A DNA stretch of 64,000 nucleotides from Nitrosopumilus cobalaminigenes (GTDB taxonomy: Archaea > Thermoproteota > Nitrososphaeria > Nitrososphaerales > Nitrosopumilaceae). Both the position numbers and the translations under genes were made by a program. The notes below the pieces were generated by a model. It made no database searches. It was given only the letters and a program-made list of their open reading frames with translations, and was not told the origin of the DNA. This document shows, piece after piece, positions 59,369 to 64,000 of this stretch (position 1 is its first letter; each line of letters opens with the position of its first letter). The DNA lies in contig NZ_CP026993.1 in the NCBI RefSeq assembly GCF_013407145.1, positions 434,001 through 498,000 of the forward strand, in the 5' to 3' direction.

Positions 59369-60307
59369 ATGGCAGGAAAAACCAAAGCAAGTACAAAAAA
59401 GGACTTAGAATCCAAAATTGCAGAACTAGAGGCAAAATTAACTAAATTATCTACACAGTTAGAAGCCAAACCATCTCCAAAACCAGCAGAAACTAAACCT
59501 GCTGAGGTAAAACCAGCTGAAACAAAACCAGCTCCAGCAAAACCTGCTGAGAGACCTGCAGCAACTACCAAACCAAAAGGCACCTTGCCTAAAGGAATGG
59601 GAGAAAAACCTGCAGAGGCACCAAAACCAGCTGAAACTACGGCTCAACCTCCAGCTCCAACAACTGTACAAGATGCCTTAGAGAATGCATACATGACAGC
59701 TCCTATGACATCATTCCATGATTATAGGGCCAAAGTCACAGGTTATTCTCCAGCACCTAACAGATACTTTGTTAGACTAACTGCTCCTGTAGGAAAAGTT
59801 CCAACCAAAAATTGGAATGACCAAAAAGCAACAGTAACTGGTTACACAGCATGTTCAAACCAATACTATGCAACAAGAGCAAGACTTGCACACCATCCAC
59901 CTGGTAAAACATTTGGAAGTTTTAGTGGAGTCAATATGACAGTTGAAGGTGTTGATGCAAAAGCTCAAACACAGCAAACACCACCACCAGAACCACCAAA
60001 GCCTGCAAAAGGTAAACTTCCAAAAGGTATGGAACAAACACAGCAAGCTCCACCACCACAACAGTCAACATATGTTGTCGATGATGGAAAGTCTAGAGAA
60101 GAAAAATTAGCAGATTATGAAGCTGATTACTTGCAAAGACTAGAACAACAAAGAAAAGATGAAGATAAAGCATTCGATGAATTGCTTGAAAAAGAAGCAA
60201 AAGCTCGCTCTACTGCAAACAGAGGTACTTTACCAAAAGGTTTTGAACCAAAACCAGAACCTGAAGCACCAAAAGCATCTAGAGGTACTTTACCAAAAGG
60301 TTTCTAA
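59369..60307 (+). CDS. TLPKG-motif protein B, paralogue of A
   Basis: This 312-residue protein is a longer paralogue of protein A. It has the coiled coil (DLESKIAELEAKLTKLSTQL), the Pro/Ala/Lys linker and the same two-repeat domain. An extra charged, helical C-terminal part follows (EEKLADYEADYLQRLEQQRK). Four motif copies are seen: GTLPKGMG, GKLPKGME, GTLPKGFE and the terminal RGTLPKGF. The motif is in both proteins at the very end, so that position is likely important. The function is unknown; no enzyme motif is seen. Confidence 0.78.
   Translation: MAGKTKASTKKDLESKIAELEAKLTKLSTQLEAKPSPKPAETKPAEVKPAETKPAPAKPAERPAATTKPKGTLPKGMGEKPAEAPKPAETTAQPPAPTTVQDALENAYMTAPMTSFHDYRAKVTGYSPAPNRYFVRLTAPVGKVPTKNWNDQKATVTGYTACSNQYYATRARLAHHPPGKTFGSFSGVNMTVEGVDAKAQTQQTPPPEPPKPAKGKLPKGMEQTQQAPPPQQSTYVVDDGKSREEKLADYEADYLQRLEQQRKDEDKAFDELLEKEAKARSTANRGTLPKGFEPKPEPEAPKASRGTLPKGF
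59678..59884 (+). repeat. 207-bp block repeated at 58647-58853 (copy 2)
   Basis: This is the second copy of the block described at 58647. Sequence on both sides diverges, so the shared segment matches the domain boundaries rather than a transposon end. Confidence 0.9.
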
Positions 60308-60334
60308 TCTCTCATCAAATCTTTTTACTTTATT

Positions 60335-60799
60335 TTATTTTAAATTTAGAAAGTCCTGTAATACTTCTTTAGAATGTCCTGCTGGTTTTACTTTGGGATA
60401 TATTTTGAAAATTTTTCCTTTCTCATTTACAAGAAATGTACTTCTCATTACTCCCATGTATTCTCTGCCCATGAATTTTTTCTTTCCCCAAACACCAAAT
60501 GCGTTTGAGATTTCCTTGTCTACATCTGCCAACAATGGATATTTGATACCCATTTTATCGCAGAATTTTTTGTGAGATTCAACATCATCTGGACTGACGC
60601 CAATTATCTCAATTCCTTCTTTTTGGAATTTTTTATAATCTTTAGAAAATTCGTCAGCTTCTGTGGTGCATCCTGGTGTGAAATCTTTTGGGTAAAAGTA
60701 GATTGCATGCTTTTTGCCCTTAAAATCACTTGATTTTACTTTGTTACCATTTGCATCATTTACTGCAAATTTTGGAACAGAATCGCCTTCAGAAACCAT
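60335..60799 (-). CDS. bcp: Bcp-type peroxiredoxin
   Basis: This thiol peroxidase of 154 residues reduces peroxides. The peroxidatic cysteine is in KDFTPGCTTEADEF. The second cysteine that some Bcp proteins carry five residues later is missing, so it works in a 1-Cys manner or uses another resolving thiol. IYFYPKDFTPG and VMRSTFLVNEKGKI are also family blocks. It is convergent with TLPKG gene B and divergent from the second aquaporin gene. Confidence 0.94.
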   Translation of the reverse strand: MVSEGDSVPKFAVNDANGNKVKSSDFKGKKHAIYFYPKDFTPGCTTEADEFSKDYKKFQKEGIEIIGVSPDDVESHKKFCDKMGIKYPLLADVDKEISNAFGVWGKKKFMGREYMGVMRSTFLVNEKGKIFKIYPKVKPAGHSKEVLQDFLNLK

Positions 60800-60870
60800 G
60801 TGTTATCAAATGGATTAATCCACAATTAATTGCTTTTTGAGATCAACTGTTCACAAATCAAGGTCGAATC

Positions 60871-60879
60871 TTTTATATG
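60871..60879 (+). promoter_or_regulatory. TATA-like box of the second aquaporin gene
   Basis: TTTTATATG is centred about 26 nt upstream of ATG 60902. It chooses this ATG over the in-frame start 24 codons upstream. Confidence 0.5.
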
Positions 60880-60901
60880 GATATACACGAGGCTTTTGCT
60901 C

Positions 60902-61615
60902 ATGGTTAGTCCTAAAAGTTGGCTTGCAGAAGCAATTTCGACATTTGCCTTGGTCTTCTTTGGCCCATTGTCTGTAATTCTTGCAGCATCCGTTTTTGGA
61001 GAAGGACTATCTATTGAAGCAATAATTATGATATCATTAGGTCACGGTGCAGCAATTGCATTTATGGTCTATGCATTTGGACATGTTTCAGGTGCTCACA
61101 TCAATCCTGCAGTAACAATTCCTATGATGATTACAAAGAAAATTGGAATCAAAGATGGAATTGCATATATCGTATTTCAAATAATCGGTGCAATTGTAGC
61201 AACAGGTACTTTGATTGCATTGTTCCCTGAAATTGGAAAACCTGTTTTCTGGGGTGCACATGGTGGTCCAAGTGCATTACTTGGTGGTAGTATGATGTCT
61301 GGTTTAGTTCTTGAAATTATTATGACATTCTTCTTGGTAACTGTAATCTTTATGACGGTAATTCACAAGAAAGCACCAAAGTATGTTTATGGTGCAGTAA
61401 TTGGTGGAATGGTTTTCTTACTTCACTTAGTTGGAGTTCCTTTAACTGGTGCATCAATGAACCCTGCAAGATCATTATCTCCAACACTATTTTCAGGTGA
61501 TGCAGGACTATGGGAAGTACAATGGCTCTACTGGGTAGGACCAATAGTTGGTGGTATCATTGCAGGTTTGATAATGAATTACATCTATACCAAACCGGCT
61601 GAAAAAGAAGCATAA
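60902..61615 (+). CDS. MIP-family aquaporin
   Basis: This 237-residue six-helix channel is complete. The pore boxes are HINPAVTI (about residue 67) and SMNPARSL (about residue 185). The C-terminus is short (YIYTKPAEKEA). ATG 60902 (MVSPKSWLAEA) is preferred by TATA spacing. It belongs to the same family as the truncated gene at the left edge, but their sequences differ enough to be old paralogues. Water, glycerol or ammonia transport cannot be separated from motifs alone. Confidence 0.93.
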   Translation: MVSPKSWLAEAISTFALVFFGPLSVILAASVFGEGLSIEAIIMISLGHGAAIAFMVYAFGHVSGAHINPAVTIPMMITKKIGIKDGIAYIVFQIIGAIVATGTLIALFPEIGKPVFWGAHGGPSALLGGSMMSGLVLEIIMTFFLVTVIFMTVIHKKAPKYVYGAVIGGMVFLLHLVGVPLTGASMNPARSLSPTLFSGDAGLWEVQWLYWVGPIVGGIIAGLIMNYIYTKPAEKEA

Positions 61616-61668
61616 TCTATTTTTAAAAATTTACTAAAAAGTAAATACTAGACGAGGTTATTCTCATT

Positions 61669-62451
61669 ATGCAATATATTTTTCTTGGACATGATGTTGA
61701 TTGGCGAAAACAAGGCCCTGAAAAAAAACATATTTTGGAAAGAAAAGAAAGGTTTACTCAAGAAGCTATTGATTCTTTGGATACAAAAAATCCATACTAT
61801 AATTTTCCTGAAATAATGGATATTGAAGATTCATTAGGCATAAAATCCTCTTTTTTCTTTAGAACTATTTACGAAAATGGGGATTATTTGGATTATGAAA
61901 ATGAAATTACTGATTTGATCAAAGGTGGGTGGGAAGTTGGATTACATCTTGATCCTCAATCTGTTCTAGATTATAATAAAATCAAAGATGAGAAAACAAA
62001 ATTAGAATTGCTTACAAAAAATCAAATACTTGCAAATAGAGTGCATTTTCTAAACTATGATCAAAATCTTCCTGAAAAACTAAAAAAGTTGGGTTTTGTC
62101 TATGATTCGTCTATACGACATTCTAAAGATCAAATAGATAAAAAAGAAATGGGTTACTCTAAAATTGATGGAATTTATGAATTTCCAATTACTTTGATGG
62201 ATGCATACTTGTTTACACATATGAAAATCCATGAAGATGATCTGGTTTCTACCTTTCAAAAAACTTTGAATTATTCAAGATCTCTGAGAGATAATAACAT
62301 CTTAACAATGATTTGGCATGATAATGTATTACAAATGAAGGGGGGGAGAAAATACAAAGATATTGTGGAATTCTTAGTTTCTCAAAATGATGTTAAAGTG
62401 ATGAGTGGAATTAATGTAGTAGAAATGTTAAACAAAACAAACTCTTTTTAA
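61669..62451 (+). CDS. Polysaccharide deacetylase-like (NodB-fold) protein
   Basis: This 260-residue protein has the NodB/CE4 barrel pattern: FLGHDVDWRKQG (motif 1), GGWEVGLHLDP (the H-x-H-like motif, here HLD), then VYDSSIRHS and the closing MIWHDNVLQMKGGRKYKDIV. The metal Asp and His seem to be present although the second motif is unusual. It may act on cell-surface sugars or on a small amide. There is no signal peptide, so it is cytosolic. A TAAATAC box about 26 nt upstream fits the ATG. Confidence 0.78.
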   Translation: MQYIFLGHDVDWRKQGPEKKHILERKERFTQEAIDSLDTKNPYYNFPEIMDIEDSLGIKSSFFFRTIYENGDYLDYENEITDLIKGGWEVGLHLDPQSVLDYNKIKDEKTKLELLTKNQILANRVHFLNYDQNLPEKLKKLGFVYDSSIRHSKDQIDKKEMGYSKIDGIYEFPITLMDAYLFTHMKIHEDDLVSTFQKTLNYSRSLRDNNILTMIWHDNVLQMKGGRKYKDIVEFLVSQNDVKVMSGINVVEMLNKTNSF

Positions 62452-62476
62452 ATTGATAGAAATCCAAATTAAACCT

Positions 62477-62923
62477 ATGTTTTATCCTTTCTACATGTCT
62501 TCTGATGAAATCTTCAAAATGTTTAAAATCGAATCTAAAAAACTATCTGGGTTTATTTCAAATGCATCTGATCCTAATTTAGAAATTTCTGCATTGGTTG
62601 AGACATATTACCAAGTCATGAATGTGTCTTCTATGATCTCTATGCTTAGACAACAATTGAACCCAGATCTAGATCAAATATTGGATGAAATTGATAAAAC
62701 TGAACTTATGATTTTAGAAGAATTCAATTCTGATATTCATCCAAAAATATTGGAAAATCTAAAAAGATCTATTCAAGAAACCACTTCTGTTTTACAGTCT
62801 AATTTTGGTGAAAAATCCACAAAACAAATTGAAGATGAATCTCATCTATTTGATGAATTACGCAAAAAAATGAGTACTAAGGAATTCGTTGAACAATATG
62901 ATAGTGAAATTTCTCATGATTGA
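62477..62923 (+). CDS. Hypothetical helical protein, 148 residues
   Basis: I do not recognise this protein. It is mostly helical and acidic (LNPDLDQILDEIDKTELMIL), with no cysteine motif or membrane segment. ATG 62477 (MFYPFYMSS) lies about 26 nt after a CTTTTTAAATTG box; a TTG eight codons upstream is possible. It overlaps the start of the following methyltransferase-like gene by 8 bp, so the two are probably coupled and functionally linked. Confidence 0.68.
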   Translation: MFYPFYMSSDEIFKMFKIESKKLSGFISNASDPNLEISALVETYYQVMNVSSMISMLRQQLNPDLDQILDEIDKTELMILEEFNSDIHPKILENLKRSIQETTSVLQSNFGEKSTKQIEDESHLFDELRKKMSTKEFVEQYDSEISHD

Positions 62924-63737
62924 AGAACTTGCAAAAAATCTAGTTGAATTAAAAAAAGAATTTGTTCCAATCTATGATGGTAATAGCCAGATACAAGAAG
63001 TAATTCCAAAATCAAAATCAGATTTATTTCCAATTGAAGAATCTCATTTAGAATTGCTACATGAATTTGCAACAAAGAATCCCATCTACTATAATTCCTT
63101 TGAGAAAAAAATTGGTACTATTGACTGCATTGTATATGAAGGTGACATTAACAAATATTGGCTAAACAGTATTCAGCATGGTTCAAGCAAAGCTCCTTTT
63201 TCCCCTACGTGGATAATGTCTGGATATGTTGGCTCGTTGCTTGCAAAAGAATTGGGGTATTTGCAAGTAATTGACATTGGTTCAGGTGATGGTAGGATTG
63301 CATTTTGTGCCAAAGTTTTGGGTTTGGAATCATACAGTATAGAAATTGATGATATGTTAGTAGATTTACAACATCTTCTTACATCTACACTAGACTTTCA
63401 TCCGTTTTGTTCTGATGCAGCTTCCTTTGATTATTCTTCATTGAATTTATCACGACCTATCTTTTTCATTGGGGGCCTTGCACAAATGGGCGGTACTTCA
63501 TTGGCATCTGGTGTACTGAAAACAATTGATTCTATTTCTAATCTGAAAAAAAATACTGGATGGGTATTTGCTGGAACTTTGTCTCAAAAATATGCTCCAG
63601 ATCCTAAAAACGAGGCTGGATGGGGAACTTTGATTGAAGAAAATAATCTAAAACCTGTTCAAACTGTTTCATTGCCCACTGCTTGGACTTTACATGAATC
63701 TGATGAAACTCCATACATTTTTGCTGAATCTATCTGA
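62916..63737 (+). CDS. SAM-dependent methyltransferase-like protein
   Basis: This 273-residue protein has a Rossmann-type methyltransferase core. Motif I is VIDIGSGDGRIAFCAKVLG near residue 120, followed by an acidic SYSIEIDDML (motif II). The N-terminal ~100 residues are an extra domain that I do not recognise. The usual C-terminal motif IV is unclear. The substrate is unknown. Its start overlaps the upstream helical gene by 8 bp (ATGATTGA). Confidence 0.75.
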   Translation: MIEELAKNLVELKKEFVPIYDGNSQIQEVIPKSKSDLFPIEESHLELLHEFATKNPIYYNSFEKKIGTIDCIVYEGDINKYWLNSIQHGSSKAPFSPTWIMSGYVGSLLAKELGYLQVIDIGSGDGRIAFCAKVLGLESYSIEIDDMLVDLQHLLTSTLDFHPFCSDAASFDYSSLNLSRPIFFIGGLAQMGGTSLASGVLKTIDSISNLKKNTGWVFAGTLSQKYAPDPKNEAGWGTLIEENNLKPVQTVSLPTAWTLHESDETPYIFAESI

Positions 63738-63775
63738 TAGCAATCCAAATTAAGCGTAAATTTCCAAAACTTTTT

Positions 63776-63850
63776 GGACTCGTTGCATAGCTTGGATAGT
63801 GCGATTGCTTGCGGAGCAATAGGTCGCCGGTTCGAATCCGGTCGGGTCCG
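63776..63850 (+). tRNA. tRNA-Arg(GCG)
   Basis: The acceptor GGACTCG pairs with CGGGTCC, discriminator G at 63850. D-arm GCAT/GTGC, anticodon arm ATTGC-TTGCGGA-GCAAT with anticodon GCG, and T-arm GCCGG TTCGAAT CCGGT complete the cloverleaf in 75 nt. No intron and no encoded CCA. A possible integrase gene starts about 50 bp downstream. Confidence 0.94.
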
Positions 63851-63901
63851 CCTTTCTCACGTTCTTTTTAAGTTCCATCATGCAAAAATACTTGATTTCG
63901 C

Positions 63902-64000
63902 TTGAAGATACTTAGAGAAGAATTGCAACAACAACGAGAAGAATTACCGATCGAACTATTCTATGCTGGATGCAAATCTCCTGAAACCAAGAAAAAATAC
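63902..64000 (+). CDS. 5' end of a possible integrase-like gene, cut by window edge
   Basis: An open frame begins with TTG and runs off the right edge after 33 codons. The visible part includes LREELQQQREELPIELFYAG and CKSPETKKKY. The S-x-x-T-x-x-x-Y pattern resembles the first helix of the core-binding domain of archaeal tyrosine recombinases. The position next to tRNA-Arg, a usual integration site, supports this reading. With only 33 residues, other families remain possible. Confidence 0.35.
   Translation, partial: MKILREELQQQREELPIELFYAGCKSPETKKKY

Noticed and set aside
59855-60061. Reverse Trp/Cys-rich frames opposite the TLPKG genes
   Set aside because: They are the complement of Pro/Ala/Lys-rich repeats; their odd composition follows from the sense strand.
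58287-60307. Sortase-type cell-wall sorting by the LPKG motifs
   Set aside because: The motif is LPKG rather than LPxTG, it is repeated, there is no signal peptide or C-terminal hydrophobic segment, and the motif can be the last residues.

Overview
The window looks like chromosomal DNA of a marine ammonia-oxidising archaeon (Nitrososphaerota/Thaumarchaeota, most like Nitrosopumilus). Base composition is AT-rich. The information-processing genes are archaeal: TFB, Gar1, SRP19/SRP54, aIF1A, aIF5A with its hypusine lysine, S8e/S24e/S27ae, Pus10 and Dph6. The lineage-typical metabolism is also present: siroheme-route heme synthesis, a GHMP-type shikimate kinase, dehydroquinate synthase II and futalosine-type menaquinone genes. 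tRNA genes carry introns at 37/38. Many start codons lie about 26 nt downstream of a TATA-like box, which implies mostly leaderless transcripts. No rRNA, CRISPR array, insertion sequence or replication origin was seen.

Layout. 1-528: the end of an aquaporin gene. 554-4294: hemL-hemC-cobA-hemD. 4383-9561: sufB-sufD-Rieske-sufS-sufU plus a zinc-ribbon gene. 9554-15881: pgk, a PAP2 phosphatase, a coiled-coil protein with a histone-H1-like lysine tail, an OB-fold protein, tRNA-Leu, a 40-residue C2H2 finger, a DedA-like protein and an HD hydrolase. 15878-20232: the second tetrapyrrole cluster, hemB, hemA, a Met8-like dehydrogenase and a fused AhbA-AhbB siroheme decarboxylase. 20229-23395: an aldo/keto reductase, a chlorite dismutase/HemQ-like protein and sufC. 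23491-26804: tfb, gar1, srp19, rps8e, scpB, scpA. 26899-31493: a dehydrogenase, a receiver protein, an Lrp-like regulator, aIF1A, a cold-shock protein and tRNA-Tyr. 31527-35365: aIF5A, a box C/D sRNA, dph6, srp54, pus10 and a 30-residue basic protein. 35408-45918: S27ae/S24e, apgM, a GalT-like protein, a sugar nucleotidyltransferase with a GNA1-like acetyltransferase, thiDN and thiC. 45924-55061: a nearly uninterrupted reverse-strand operon carrying the whole route from dideoxy-heptulosonate to chorismate and prephenate. 55219-57774: mqnC and a UbiD decarboxylase. 57816-63737: mostly lineage-specific proteins, including two paralogues with repeated TLPKG(F/M) motifs, plus bcp and a second aquaporin. 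63776-64000: tRNA-Arg and the 5' end of a possible integrase.

How the genes connect. The two hem clusters supply glutamate-derived uroporphyrinogen III and siroheme, and AhbAB takes siroheme toward heme. The suf genes make Fe-S clusters for enzymes such as MqnC and ThiC. The aro operon makes chorismate for aromatic amino acids and, through MqnC and UbiD, probably menaquinone.

The least explained elements are: an independently promoted, highly structured RNA between aroA and aroC (49455-49545); a box C/D sRNA 3' of aIF5A whose D guide fits Cm34 of elongator tRNA-Met; the duplicated TLPKG proteins, which share a 207-bp block that appears identical; the 33-bp repeat array encoding a lysine tail; and several zinc-finger or membrane microproteins of 50 residues or fewer.
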